64,000 nucleotides of DNA, taken from contig NZ_CP110921.1 in NCBI RefSeq assembly GCF_026247885.1, forward strand, positions 2,289,001 to 2,353,000, given 5' to 3'. Positions 8,426-17,208 of this stretch are shown in pieces. How positions within the stretch are numbered: the stretch's first letter is position 1; each line of letters opens with the position of its first letter. Under the pieces are notes generated by a model that saw only the letters and a list, made by a program, of their open reading frames with translations, searched no databases and was not told where the DNA came from. This DNA is from Methylococcus mesophilus (GTDB lineage Bacteria > Pseudomonadota > Gammaproteobacteria > Methylococcales > Methylococcaceae). Made by a program: the position numbers and the translations under genes.

Positions 8426-9301
8426 TCAGATCGACATGCCGCCTCCAGCGCGTCCAAATACTCGGTGAGTCTCATTATCTATCTTGACGCCTTGGTGCGG
8501 AGCGGAGGCGCACCTGCCGAGATGCCATTGTTCCGGCAAATTCGATTCCTCTGCCCCGGCCTTGAAATTTCGGAAAAGCCTGCAAGGTGGAGGTGACTTG
8601 GCCTCAGCCATCGGGGATTGCTCTTCAAGCTCCAGTGTGGCGGGCACCCAATAGTATGGGCGGCACGAATCGGATTTAGTCCCAATAACCCATAGTCCCC
8701 TCGAACATTGGCATGTTATTCGGAATTCCCGCCTCGAAGACATTAATCGTACATCATCCGCCATGTTGACCTTGGTAAGCAGCTTGCCATTATCATTAAA
8801 TGTCCGAGACTCGTTAATGATATTACACCTCCAGATCTTTGGCGTCGGACTCACCTCCAGCGATCCACAATTGAAAGTCACCGGAAAACTGACCAACTTA
8901 CCTCCATATAGGTTCGCCCAATGGGCGACCAGACCCATGTGAGCGCCTGTTTCACTTGGACGAACGGCATTGGTCGCGGGCGGCGAAAGCAAATTGGGCG
9001 CGCTGACATCCACCGTTCCGGTCGCTGCTGCGATGGCCACAAAGTCATAACCAATCGGCGCAAACACATGTTTTCCATGCGCGCTGTAAGCCGTCTGCTT
9101 TCCGCCGAATACCGACGCGACCAAGTCAACCCATGGATTGACGAGTCCTCCCTGCTTCTCTACATCAATTACGATCCGCTCAGTACTGGCACCTTGAATC
9201 GTATAACAGACAGAGGCGGCATCGGCTGTCTCGAGCGGAGCTCCGACTCCAAACGCCACGACCAAACTAGAGATACTCAAGGGGACAATGAGATTTTTCA
9301 C
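8426..9301 (-). CDS. secreted ERIVIDVEKQG-family protein, C-terminus frameshifted
   Basis: The GTG at 9301 has AAGGA upstream and opens a signal peptide (KNLIVPLSISSLVVAFGVGA). The mature part shares ERIVIDVEKQGGLVNPW, FGGKQTAYSAHGKHVFA, TGTVDVSAP and ETGAHMGL with the proteins at 31894-32556 and 33911-34552, so the three are paralogues of an unassigned secreted family. After KVNMADDVR the frame departs from the paralogues. Reading one base over near 8746-8749 restores a tail of the family length that stops at 8676. The last ~80 residues of the present frame are therefore probably not native. A full 41 bp AraC-type operator lies upstream at 9522-9562. Confidence 0.75.
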   Translation of the reverse strand: MKNLIVPLSISSLVVAFGVGAPLETADAASVCYTIQGASTERIVIDVEKQGGLVNPWVDLVASVFGGKQTAYSAHGKHVFAPIGYDFVAIAAATGTVDVSAPNLLSPPATNAVRPSETGAHMGLVAHWANLYGGKLVSFPVTFNCGSLEVSPTPKIWRCNIINESRTFNDNGKLLTKVNMADDVRLMSSRREFRITCQCSRGLWVIGTKSDSCRPYYWVPATLELEEQSPMAEAKSPPPCRLFRNFKAGAEESNLPEQWHLGRCASAPHQGVKIDNETHRVFGRAGGGMSI

Positions 9302-9521
9302 GACGTTATTCCTTCGCAATTTACGAATAATATTAATACAATCAAATATATAAGAATATTTGAATGCTTTATTGCGGCTCGCAAACATTAAGCACAGTTA
9401 AGCCATGACTCGCATGAATGACAAGCTGCTTTGCGCCAGGAGCCACGAATTTGACTATTTTATTGCCCTATTCAGAGAAACAAGGCGTTCGACAAAGATG
9501 GTGGCATGGAGCGCCCTCCGA

Positions 9522-9562
9522 GTCTTGGACCGTAGCGCGCCCCTTGCTTGGACAATGGTGCA
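9522..9562 (-). promoter_or_regulatory. AraC-type tandem operator upstream of 9301 gene
   Basis: Read on the minus strand: TGCAC-N6-CCAAG-N7-CGCGC-N6-CCAAGAC, with the two half-sites exactly 23 bp apart. A CACCAT hexamer, preceded by TGC, lies 18 bp after CCAAGAC and may be the -10 box. The element is between the regulator stop (9592) and the secreted gene start (9301). Confidence 0.75.
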
Positions 9563-9591
9563 GTCTGTTCGATGGGAATGCGCGTTATACT

Positions 9592-10578
9592 TTAAATACT
9601 CAACAAGGACTTTTGCGCCCGAAAGGCACCGGGAGCCTCGCCGAAACGACGACGGAACTGCCGGTAAAAATAGGAAATGTCGCTGAACCCTGAATCAAAA
9701 GCGATATCCGCGATGCCGAGGTGCAGATATTTCGGATCTTCCAGCAGCCGCCTCGCCCGCTCCAGCCGAAGACGGTTCAGCAGATGAGTGAAACTCTCGC
9801 CGGTTTCATCCATCAGGTCGAAGAAATATCTTCTTGAAATGTTCAATGCGCCGGCAACCTCATCGACCGACAGGCTCTGACGCCTGTAGTTCTTTTCAAG
9901 ATAATGGCCCAATGCGGCCTGACGCGCTGCACGCACCCCGCCGGCCCGCCCTTCCCGCTCCATATCTCGACACTGGCCAAACATATATATTAGGATGTCC
10001 AGGACATGCTCGCCTACGAGGCGGCTCAGATCAGGATCGTCGCGGATATTGTCGCACTCGATGGAACTGAGATAGGTATTTAGCAGCCTCAGGCTTGCCG
10101 AGTCGCCAATGGGAGTCATCAGCAAACGATCGGCCCGCGGCAACCTTTTCAGCAGCACCAGCCGGGGAATGCTCAAGCAGACATACTCGGCATATTCTCG
10201 CAGCGACGATGAGGCGACCAGCCCATCGAACACGGTCCCTGCGTTGACCAATGTGACGCCGGGCCCGTCCAAAACGACCCTCCTCTGGGACTGAACGTGT
10301 TCCCAGCGGCCGGCAACGTTGATATTGAATGCGAAATCGTCACGCCCATCCGCAGCAATCAGTTTAGGCGTCCTACGATAGGTTCCCGTCGTCTCTATAC
10401 TCCGAACAAAACTCACACTCCCAAACTTGGTGAACTTCGCCTTGTTAAAAAAAGGGCGTGGGTCAATGGAGCATAAATCCATGCCCGCTATTCTTAAAGA
10501 AATCATTTCACGCCACATTTGGAAGCGATCCTTTTCAGGCAAATCACTGCTAGAAAATACCGTACCGTTGCCGAACAT
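9592..10578 (-). CDS. AraC/XylS-type transcriptional regulator 1
   Basis: A 328-residue protein. Residues ~1-200 form an AraC_binding_2-like sensor domain opening with SSSDLPEKDRFQMWREMI and the DPRPFF motif shared by all eight paralogues here. Residues ~222-320 form the double helix-turn-helix domain: SVDEVAGALNISRRYFFDL for the first and GIADIAFDSGFSDISYFYRQF for the second. It lies between two operators, one downstream (9522-9562) driving the co-oriented secreted gene and one in the divergent intergenic region (10787-10827) driving the DUF6748 gene. It is very close to the regulator at 14186-15172, which points to recent duplication. The ligand is unknown. Confidence 0.92.
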   Translation of the reverse strand: MFGNGTVFSSSDLPEKDRFQMWREMISLRIAGMDLCSIDPRPFFNKAKFTKFGSVSFVRSIETTGTYRRTPKLIAADGRDDFAFNINVAGRWEHVQSQRRVVLDGPGVTLVNAGTVFDGLVASSSLREYAEYVCLSIPRLVLLKRLPRADRLLMTPIGDSASLRLLNTYLSSIECDNIRDDPDLSRLVGEHVLDILIYMFGQCRDMEREGRAGGVRAARQAALGHYLEKNYRRQSLSVDEVAGALNISRRYFFDLMDETGESFTHLLNRLRLERARRLLEDPKYLHLGIADIAFDSGFSDISYFYRQFRRRFGEAPGAFRAQKSLLSI

Positions 10579-10786
10579 CGCGCTCCCCCTTTACCGCTAG
10601 TCTCTTCAGATTCTGTGCAAAGCCGCCGCTCATGGTTCCCACCTACAGTCCAGGTGAACCGACGGAAATCTCCAGCCTAAACCAGTCCCCCAAGTTAGTG
10701 TCGCGACACAGTTGATGTCGCGCCAGGCCGCGGCATTACAGGGCCGAGTGCAAAGGTGATGCTATCACCGCAAGCTCCAGTTCTTA
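10579..10786. other. divergent intergenic region, regulator side
   Basis: Leader region of regulator 1. It is alignable with the region 15173-15387 upstream of regulator 2, which supports duplication of a regulator-plus-promoter block. No protein gene is supported; the minus-strand ORF 10695-10925 crosses the operator and is rejected. Confidence 0.5.
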
Positions 10787-10827
10787 TGCACTCCAGGCCA
10801 ACCGCTCTACGTATTGCCGTCCAAGAC
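10787..10827 (+). promoter_or_regulatory. AraC-type tandem operator upstream of 10916 gene
   Basis: TGCAC-N6-CCAAC-N7-CGTAT-N6-CCAAGAC with half-sites 23 bp apart. An extended -10-like TGC followed by TCTCAT begins 19 bp after CCAAGAC. The promoter-proximal half therefore overlaps the -35 position, as for a class II activator. The start codon of the target is at 10916. Confidence 0.8.
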
Positions 10828-10915
10828 TTGGAGGTTGCTCTGATGCTCTCATTAGAAAGCCGATGGCGCCGCTTATTGCGGATTAACCCATATATTTCTT
10901 GATGAGGACCCAGAA

Positions 10916-11725
10916 ATGAAAACAATCTCGCTTGTCACCGCGCAAACACCACTCGGCTCATCCTCACGTCAATTTTCCAGGGCCACCACTGCAATGGCGG
11001 TAGTCGCCACGCTCTGGTTGGCCTTTGCCGGCGATTTTGCTCATGCGGGGCAGACGATCGGCGGTCCGAGCGATCCTGCTCCACCGCTACCGCCTCCGAT
11101 CGCCGGCGACAATTTCGGTTACTTCAGCGTCCGCCCCGATCTGCGCAAGTGTGCTTCGCCCGCGTGCGGCGGCGTCTTTGTGCAGCGCGTCAATCACCTT
11201 ACCACCCGATGTGCCGACGGGAAGCTACGCCCGGAATGTTACGTTGCCGGCGTTTCCCTGCAGGCCCTCAACCTACCCGCCGATCAAGAAGACTCAGTAC
11301 AGGTTCGCGTCAAGAACGGCACGGTACTGCTGAAAGGCCAGTTGATCGTCAAGCCGTTCTCACCGTTGAACACGCCCGGCCTGTTCGATGCGACGGAAGT
11401 CTGGCTGGCCGCGACCGACGTACGTCCTACCGGTACCTTCTTCCGGGCGGTGGATACCGGGATCGTATGCGCCGCCGCGCCTTGCCTGTCTTTCCAGGAG
11501 TTCAAACTCAACGCCTATGGGCAAACCGAGATCGCGGGCGTCGATTTGAGCCTGGTAGGCGCCAACGACGAGCTACTGGGCTTGGCTCACGAGGCCTTGC
11601 GGACGGAGGAAGGCATCCTGGTCGCCGGCAAGCACAAGGTCGTGAGCGGTCCCGCGGGCGAAGCGTCGGCCCTCGTCGCCAGCCAGTTCTATCTCCCCGT
11701 GGATAGCGGAAAGCCCGAAAAGTAA
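10916..11725 (+). CDS. secreted DUF6748-like protein
   Basis: A 269-residue exported protein with a twin hydrophobic N-terminus (signal peptide, cleavage likely after GDFAHA) and a Pro-rich spacer. The core YFSVRPDLRKCASPACGG, then VQRVNHLTTRCADGK and ECYVAGV, matches the cysteine-containing signature of DUF6748. A GAGGA ribosome binding site precedes the ATG. It is the first gene of a run 10916-13834 and lies under a strong AraC-type operator. The function is unknown; four conserved Cys suggest disulfides in the periplasm or outside the cell. Confidence 0.8.
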   Translation: MKTISLVTAQTPLGSSSRQFSRATTAMAVVATLWLAFAGDFAHAGQTIGGPSDPAPPLPPPIAGDNFGYFSVRPDLRKCASPACGGVFVQRVNHLTTRCADGKLRPECYVAGVSLQALNLPADQEDSVQVRVKNGTVLLKGQLIVKPFSPLNTPGLFDATEVWLAATDVRPTGTFFRAVDTGIVCAAAPCLSFQEFKLNAYGQTEIAGVDLSLVGANDELLGLAHEALRTEEGILVAGKHKVVSGPAGEASALVASQFYLPVDSGKPEK

Positions 11726-11827
11726 ATCTGCCCTACTTGTACGGCGGAGCGATCCCTCGTTCGCCCCGCTGCCGGGTCAACAGCCCTTATGTCGAACGAA
11801 TTCGTAATCCAGTGGAGGAATCAAATC

Positions 11828-12469
11828 ATGAACCTTTTCTTTAAAACCCTGACCGGCACTTTCGCGGTCCTGCTCTTTCAGGCTACTCCCTTGCCTGCGG
11901 CCGAGACCGGACCGCTCCATCTCGCTATGACAAACCAAGGTTGCCGCCCCGGCACCAGCCCAGTCCAGTTGGACGACGGTAGCTCAGTATGCGCCGAGGT
12001 GATTGAAGTTTCGGCCGGGAGCGGTGGTGGGGGAAATCCTGCCCTCAATCTCCCCGACCGTCGTGGTGGCGGTAGTTCGGACTGGGCCGAGCCTGAACCG
12101 TACGACGACGGACGGGGTGGCGGTGATTGGAGCGAAGAGACCAAGGCTAGGACCCGCGTAGAGAAACAGCTAAAAGCCGAGAAAAAGAATTGCCTCGACC
12201 AGCTTCATGGTGATTGGAAAAGGTACAAATTCAGCACGAATGTTTATCGGGCGCGGTGTCAATGGCCAAGTCCGATACGATCTGACGAATTCATCTCTAG
12301 GCTCTATGACGGCTCAACAGGCTCATCTTTCAGGCAGTGCTATTACAAGGCCAACGTGACGGGCGCACAAGATGCAGTCCGTTGCGAATACCCAGACCAC
12401 AGTCCATGTGCTGTCCCCCCCAGCAAGCAACCCCCGATGTGCACAGAAGATGAGCCATCCAATTATTGA
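11828..12469 (+). CDS. secreted Cys-containing hypothetical protein
   Basis: A 213-residue protein with a GGAGG ribosome binding site ahead of ATG 11828 and a signal peptide (LFFKTLTGTFAVLLFQATPLPA). The middle is a low-complexity Gly/Asp/Arg-rich linker (residues ~65-110), followed by a basic helix and a Cys-rich C-terminal domain with at least five Cys. No family is recognised. It follows the DUF6748 gene by ~100 bp on the same strand and is probably co-transcribed from the operator at 10787. Confidence 0.7.
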   Translation: MNLFFKTLTGTFAVLLFQATPLPAAETGPLHLAMTNQGCRPGTSPVQLDDGSSVCAEVIEVSAGSGGGGNPALNLPDRRGGGSSDWAEPEPYDDGRGGGDWSEETKARTRVEKQLKAEKKNCLDQLHGDWKRYKFSTNVYRARCQWPSPIRSDEFISRLYDGSTGSSFRQCYYKANVTGAQDAVRCEYPDHSPCAVPPSKQPPMCTEDEPSNY

Positions 12470-12601
12470 CCCATCCTTGAACAGAGCGTTGCGCTGAGGC
12501 CGCGGCCTACAAGCCATCCATCCGAACTCCGAGGCGACCAGATGACAAACGTCCGTCGATCTCGGAATTAACCCGAACCTATGAATTAAGAGGATCGAGA
12601 C

Positions 12602-13834
12602 ATGAACGCCAACCAATTCGACATTCCTTCAAATTTACCGCGGCCATCCCTGAGTCCATTGCGCAGAGCGCCCATTTTCACGGCATTGTCCGCCGCACTC
12701 TTCCTATCGGTAGGCGGCCATTCCGCCCCGGCGAATGCCGTGACCTATACCGTGACGGACCTCGGCGTCGTTAACGGCGGGATCTTGAGCTCCGGTTGGG
12801 GCATCAATGCCGGCGGACAAGTCACCGGAACTTTCTACACCGCCGGCGGGGCCTTCGGCCCGGAGGCGCATGCCTTTGTCACCCAGAACGGGGCGATGAT
12901 CGATCTCGGCACCCTGGGCGGGCACGAAAGCCATGGCTCGGGCATTAACGACGCCGGAGTAGTCGCCGGAGATGCCGACACCGGCGAAGGGTATCCGCAC
13001 GCTGTCGTCATCGAGGGAGGGACGATGTACGATCTCGGCACCCTCGGCGGGGTCTTCAGCCGCGCCTATGGCATCAACGCCTACGGCCAAGTCACCGGGG
13101 ACGCCGGCGCCGCCGACGGACACGCCCACGCCTTCGTCGCCCAGTACGGGGCGATGTTCGACCTCGGCACCCTCGGCGGAACCTCCAGCCACGGCTACGG
13201 CATCAACGCCAGCGGACAAATCACCGGGGAATCCGACACCGCCGGCGGGGACTCGCATGCCTTTGTCTTCCAGAACGGGGCGATGATCGATCTCGGCAGT
13301 CTAGGCGGGCGCTACAGCGCGGGTTATGCCATCAACGCCGGTGGGCAGGTCGTCGGCTATTCCGAGACCGCCACTGGGACGAGACATGCCTTCGCCATTT
13401 GGGGCGGGGCCATGACCGATCTGGGCACCCTCGGCGGGAACTGGAGCGAAGCTTGGGGCATCAACACCCAGGGACAAGTCGTCGGATTTTCGTACACTGC
13501 GAACGGCGTCAAGCACGCGTTTTTAGCCCAAGGCAGCGGTATGACCGATCTCAATAGCCTGATCGCCAACAACCCCGGGTGGACGCTGGAAAGTGCCAAT
13601 GCCATCAACGACAGCGGCCAAATTACCGGCACAGGCACCAATCCCACGGGGCAAAGGCATGCCTTCCTGTTGACCCCTGTACCTCCCCCGGTTGATCCCT
13701 GTCCCGCCTTGTTGTTCGAAATCGAGGAATTGGAGAACGACCTGCAGAACGAGACGAATGTCAACGAGCGAAAAAGAATCCTCCGTCGATTGGGCCCGTT
13801 GAGGACAAGGGCGCGCCAACTCGGGTGCCGTTAA
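12602..13834 (+). CDS. HAF-repeat secreted protein
   Basis: A 410-residue exported protein with an AGAGGA ribosome binding site and a long signal peptide ending near SAPANA. Residues ~45-335 contain about eight tandem repeats of the HAF type, each carrying HAF, a GAM(I/T)DLGTLGG core and a GIN..GQ..G turn, ~40 residues per unit. HAF proteins are probable extracellular propeller or beta-repeat proteins of unknown role. The C-terminus is Cys-flanked and helical (LLFEIEELENDLQNE). The repeats are also visible at DNA level as ~120 bp units. A paralogue lies at 42325-43695. Confidence 0.88.
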   Translation: MNANQFDIPSNLPRPSLSPLRRAPIFTALSAALFLSVGGHSAPANAVTYTVTDLGVVNGGILSSGWGINAGGQVTGTFYTAGGAFGPEAHAFVTQNGAMIDLGTLGGHESHGSGINDAGVVAGDADTGEGYPHAVVIEGGTMYDLGTLGGVFSRAYGINAYGQVTGDAGAADGHAHAFVAQYGAMFDLGTLGGTSSHGYGINASGQITGESDTAGGDSHAFVFQNGAMIDLGSLGGRYSAGYAINAGGQVVGYSETATGTRHAFAIWGGAMTDLGTLGGNWSEAWGINTQGQVVGFSYTANGVKHAFLAQGSGMTDLNSLIANNPGWTLESANAINDSGQITGTGTNPTGQRHAFLLTPVPPPVDPCPALLFEIEELENDLQNETNVNERKRILRRLGPLRTRARQLGCR

Positions 13835-14140
13835 ACACAAACCGGGAACAGCACCGGAGGGACAAGGCTGACGACCGGTTTTCTCCATAGAGTCCACCCC
13901 GGTTTGTTCAAAACCTTGAAAGGCTGGCAAGCAGCGCCGAAATACCGAGGTCCTGATTGCCAGCCCATTCTCTCCCCGCGCAGTCCGATAAATCCTGGTA
14001 ATGCATCGGAGCGAGGAGAGGTGAATCGCCCCGATGAATCCTGCCGTTTCGGGGTTTATGAAAACTCCATCTTGGGCAGTGATTCCGACCGTCTTTTTAA
14101 CAAAGGCGATGGGTCATCGGAATCATGAGTTAGTCCATGG
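13835..14140. other. intergenic region, no gene recognised
   Basis: About 300 bp between the HAF gene and regulator 2. The distal end (14101-14200) is alignable with the sequence downstream of regulator 1 at 9480-9600, including a leftover operator half-site, so it is probably part of the duplicated block whose target gene has been lost. Confidence 0.45.
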
Positions 14141-14156
14141 ATTGGATGATCGTGCA
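14141..14156 (-). promoter_or_regulatory. orphan AraC-type half-site
   Basis: On the minus strand TGCAC-GATCAT-CCAAT is intact, but the partner block 23 bp away is degenerate and no minus-strand target gene follows. The position matches the operator downstream of regulator 1. Confidence 0.5.
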
Positions 14157-14185
14157 GTTCGGTCGACGGGAATGCGCGTTATACT

Positions 14186-15172
14186 TCAAGCGCTCAACAA
14201 GGATTTTTTCGCCCGAAAGGCACCGGGAGCCTCGCCGAAGCGGCGACGGAATTGCCGGTAAAAATAGGAAATGTCGCTGAACCCTGAATCAAAGGCGATG
14301 TCGGCTATGCCGAGGTTCAGATATTTCGGATCTTCCAGCAGCCGCCTCGCCCGTTCCAGCCGAAGACGGTTCAGCATTTCAGTGAAACTCTCGCCGGTTT
14401 CATCCATCAGGTCGAAGAAATATCTTCTTGAAATATTCAACGCCCTGGCAACCTCGTCGACCGACAGGCTCTGACACCTGTAGTTCTTTTCAAGATAATG
14501 GCCCAATGCGGCCAGCCGCGCTGCACGCACTCCGCCGGCCAGCCCTTCCCCGTCGACGTCTCGGCACCGGCCCAGCATATATATCAGGATGTCCAGGACA
14601 TGCTCGCCTACGAGGCGGCTCAGATCGGGATCATCGCTGATGTTGTCGCGCTCGATGGAGCGGAGATAGGTATTCAGCAGCCTCAGGCTTGCCGGGTCGC
14701 CGATGGGAGTCATCAGCAAACGGTCGGCCCGCGGAAACCTTTTCAGCAGCACCTGCCGAGGGATGCTCAAACTGACATACTCGGCATATTCTCCCAGCAC
14801 CGATGAGGCGACCACCCCTTCCGACGCGGTGCCTATATTGACCAATGTGACGCCGGGCCCGTCCAGAACGACCCGCCTCTGGGACTGGGCGTGTTCCCAG
14901 CGGCCGGCAACGTTGATATTGAATGCGAAATCGTCACGCCCATCCGCAGCAATCAATTTGGAGGTCCTATGATATTTTCCTGTCGTCATCATACCCCGAG
15001 CCAATTTCCCGCACCCCAAGCTGAAGAACTTCGCACGGTAAAAGAACGGTCGCGGATCTGCGTGGGAGCAATCCAGGCCCATCATTTTTAATGAAATCAT
15101 CTCGCGCCACATTGGGTAGCGATCCTTTTCAGGCAATTCGTCGCTGGAAATAACCAAGCCCGTCCCATTCAT
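14186..15172 (-). CDS. AraC/XylS-type transcriptional regulator 2
   Basis: A 328-residue close paralogue of regulator 1. The ATG at 15172 aligns with the start of regulator 1 and has AAGG upstream; the frame runs to 15205 but the extra 11 residues lack family support. It keeps the same sensor opening (SSDELPEKDRYPMWREMI), the DPRPFF motif and the same double helix-turn-helix (~222-320). It is divergent from the DUF3455 gene, with an operator at 15388-15427 between them. Differences from regulator 1 are concentrated in the N-terminal half. Confidence 0.92.
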   Translation of the reverse strand: MNGTGLVISSDELPEKDRYPMWREMISLKMMGLDCSHADPRPFFYRAKFFSLGCGKLARGMMTTGKYHRTSKLIAADGRDDFAFNINVAGRWEHAQSQRRVVLDGPGVTLVNIGTASEGVVASSVLGEYAEYVSLSIPRQVLLKRFPRADRLLMTPIGDPASLRLLNTYLRSIERDNISDDPDLSRLVGEHVLDILIYMLGRCRDVDGEGLAGGVRAARLAALGHYLEKNYRCQSLSVDEVARALNISRRYFFDLMDETGESFTEMLNRLRLERARRLLEDPKYLNLGIADIAFDSGFSDISYFYRQFRRRFGEAPGAFRAKKSLLSA

Positions 15173-15387
15173 CTCATTAACCTTCTTACCGCTGACCTCT
15201 TCCAATCCTCTGCAGAGCTACCCGCCGCAGCCGCAGATGCAATTCGGGTGAACTGTCGAAAATTCCAACCCAACACCCTCCCCGGCGATTTACAGGCGTG
15301 ACAGACCCGATATCGCGCCAGGACACAATCGTGCGGCGCCGACCACGGTTCCACGGGCGATGCTATCACTGCAAGCTCCAGTTCTTA

Positions 15388-15427
15388 TGCACTCCTGGCC
15401 AACCGCCTACGTATTGCTGTCCAAGAC
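15388..15427 (+). promoter_or_regulatory. AraC-type tandem operator upstream of 15602 gene
   Basis: TGCAC-N6-CCAAC-N6-CGTAT-N6-CCAAGAC; it is nearly identical to the 10787 element but 1 bp shorter between half-sites. TGC-TCTCAT follows 19 bp after CCAAGAC as a likely extended -10. Confidence 0.78.
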
Positions 15428-15601
15428 TTGGCGGCTGATCCGATGCTCTCATTAGCAGGCCGGCGGCTCCGTTCTGAAACGTTTCCCCGGTTCCGGTTTG
15501 CTGTTTCGCTTCCCTAGCGGGAACGGCAAATCGGCTGCGATGGCTCCATCGCAAATACCAAGAACTCGACAAAGCACACTCCCAACCCAAAGGACAACAT
15601 C

Positions 15602-16231
15602 ATGAAATACGGTAACCCCACGCAAACCAGGCGTCGCATCCGATCCATCGCCTGCGTCGCCGCCCTCGCCGGCTCGGCTCCGCTGGCCGCTTTCGCCGAT
15701 TTCGTCAGACCGCCAGCCGTACCTCCGGGAATCGTGGTGTCGGCGGACCACAAGGCGTTCCTGAAAGCTCACGCACTGGGCACCCAGAACTACATTTGCC
15801 TCCCATCGGAATCCGGTTTCGCCTGGACCTTCTTCGGGCCTCAGGCCACCTTGTTCAGCCGCAATGACCAGCAGGTCGCCACCCATTTTCTGAGCCCCAA
15901 TCCGGAGGAGGACGGCGAGCCTCGCGCTACCTGGCAGCATTCGCGGGATTCGAGCACCGTCTGGGCCAAGATTCTCAGACCTTCTGACGACCCCGCCTTC
16001 GTTGCACCGGGCGCGATTCCCTGGCTCCTGCTCAAGCGGATGGGATCCCAGGACGGCCCAACCGGCGGCAACAAGCTGACGCCGACTACCTACATCCAGC
16101 GGATCAACACCTCGGGAGGCGTGGAGCCAGCGACCGGCTGCAGCGAGTCGTCCGACGTCGGCAAGAAAGCGCTGGTGCCTTACGAGGCCGACTACGTCTT
16201 CTATTACAAGCCCGCCGAAATCAGGTACTAA
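15602..16231 (+). CDS. secreted DUF3455 protein
   Basis: A 209-residue exported protein with an AAGGA ribosome binding site and a signal peptide ending near PLAAFA. The core HALGTQNYICLP...WTFFGPQATLF and the C-terminal YIQRINTSGGVEPATGC followed by VPYEADYVFYY are signatures of DUF3455. The two conserved Cys may form a disulfide. Its function is not known. It is controlled from the operator at 15388-15427, divergent from regulator 2. Confidence 0.85.
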   Translation: MKYGNPTQTRRRIRSIACVAALAGSAPLAAFADFVRPPAVPPGIVVSADHKAFLKAHALGTQNYICLPSESGFAWTFFGPQATLFSRNDQQVATHFLSPNPEEDGEPRATWQHSRDSSTVWAKILRPSDDPAFVAPGAIPWLLLKRMGSQDGPTGGNKLTPTTYIQRINTSGGVEPATGCSESSDVGKKALVPYEADYVFYYKPAEIRY

Positions 16232-16287
16232 GGATAGGACCGAAAATAACTTCCCTGAATGACCGAACGATATTTTCGTTCAAAGCT

Positions 16288-16376
16288 CCGTCATGCCGGC
16301 AAGGATCGCCGGCATCCAGGCTACATGGATGTTTCCAGGCCTTTCTATCCCTGGAACCTGGGTTCCGGCACAAATC
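16288..16376. repeat. dispersed palindromic repeat, partial copy
   Basis: The sequence starting CCGTCATGCCGGCAAGG and ending near CCTGGGTTCCGGCA is homologous to the core of the mobile palindrome at 18568-18714. The terminal inverted repeats seen there are not recognisable here. It separates the DUF3455 gene from the next secreted gene in a 314 bp gap. Confidence 0.65.
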
Positions 16377-16545
16377 CGCCGGGAGCGGATTTGCATTTAC
16401 CCGAAGGGCGGCAGGCAGGATGGCCTGCCGTGAATCCATGCCGGACCGACGGAGAGGCTTATTGATAAGCGCACAGGGTTCTCCACTGAAGCCCGAGCAG
16501 CGCTGCGACTAATTGTTTGTCCCTTACGATACAGGAGAAATACTC

Positions 16546-17058
16546 ATGAATACAAAAGCGAAGCACGTTGTGACTACTACGTTCGGCAGTCTGATTGCGA
16601 TAGCACTGTTGGTACCGCAAACCGCAGTCGCCGAAGATGCAAAAATATATCATGGAGCCATGTGTCAGGCGGGTGCCGGCGATGCCATTCAATTTTTTGT
16701 TAATGGATCTTTGAACATCGATCCCAACAGCGGACATTCTGTTACTTGCCCGGTCGTTCGTGACAGCGTAAACAAAGGCATCAATTCCGCGTCCATTACC
16801 GCAGTAGATAACTCGCCAGTCGAGGACGTTGAGTGCGTCCTTTCTTCCGCTAGAGCCGATGGCAATGCTGTCTCATCCTCAAGACGTACGACCTCCGGCA
16901 TAAACACAGCTCCCCAGACCTTGCAGTTCGGCACCCTATCCGCGGTCAGTGGCGGTTTCTATTTGATCACTTGCAGGATCCCAAAGGCGCAGCCAGCAGG
17001 CGCCGGCGGTTTCAATTACAGCCGCATTCTTTCGTATCGGGTCAACGAGAATGATTGA
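16546..17058 (+). CDS. small secreted protein, tandem copy A
   Basis: A 170-residue exported protein with an AGGAG ribosome binding site ahead of ATG 16546 and a signal peptide ending near AVAE. The mature domain is beta-rich with Cys pairs (MCQAG, VTCPVV, VECVLS, LITCRIP) and two shared blocks, NPNSG-like DPNSGHSVTCPVVRDSV and APQTLQFGTLSAVSGGFY. It is a tandem paralogue of the next gene (about 65-70% identical by eye). No family was recognised. It may be co-transcribed with the DUF3455 gene, although 314 bp with a repeat intervene. Confidence 0.75.
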   Translation: MNTKAKHVVTTTFGSLIAIALLVPQTAVAEDAKIYHGAMCQAGAGDAIQFFVNGSLNIDPNSGHSVTCPVVRDSVNKGINSASITAVDNSPVEDVECVLSSARADGNAVSSSRRTTSGINTAPQTLQFGTLSAVSGGFYLITCRIPKAQPAGAGGFNYSRILSYRVNEND

Positions 17059-17208
17059 GGACACCGCGCTGAACGCCGCTCCCCAATGGCAACCCATCGC
17101 ACCACCCGATAATGGATGTCTAAACCTAACACCATCTTCCACGGCGCTATCGGCTGAAGCCAAAAAAACCCACGCGACAAACTTTTTACCAAGATGGGAG
17201 AAATACTC

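Noticed and set aside
9405-9693. Two overlapping + strand ORFs of about 90 codons
   Set aside because: They cross the operator at 9522-9562 and the 3' end of regulator 1 on the other strand; no family support.
10695-10925. Minus-strand ORF of 76 codons
   Set aside because: It covers the operator and the start of the DUF6748 gene; composition is non-coding.
12768-13570. Regular ~120 bp repeats that could suggest a CRISPR or satellite
   Set aside because: They are in frame and encode HAF protein repeats; the spacing and divergence do not fit a CRISPR array.
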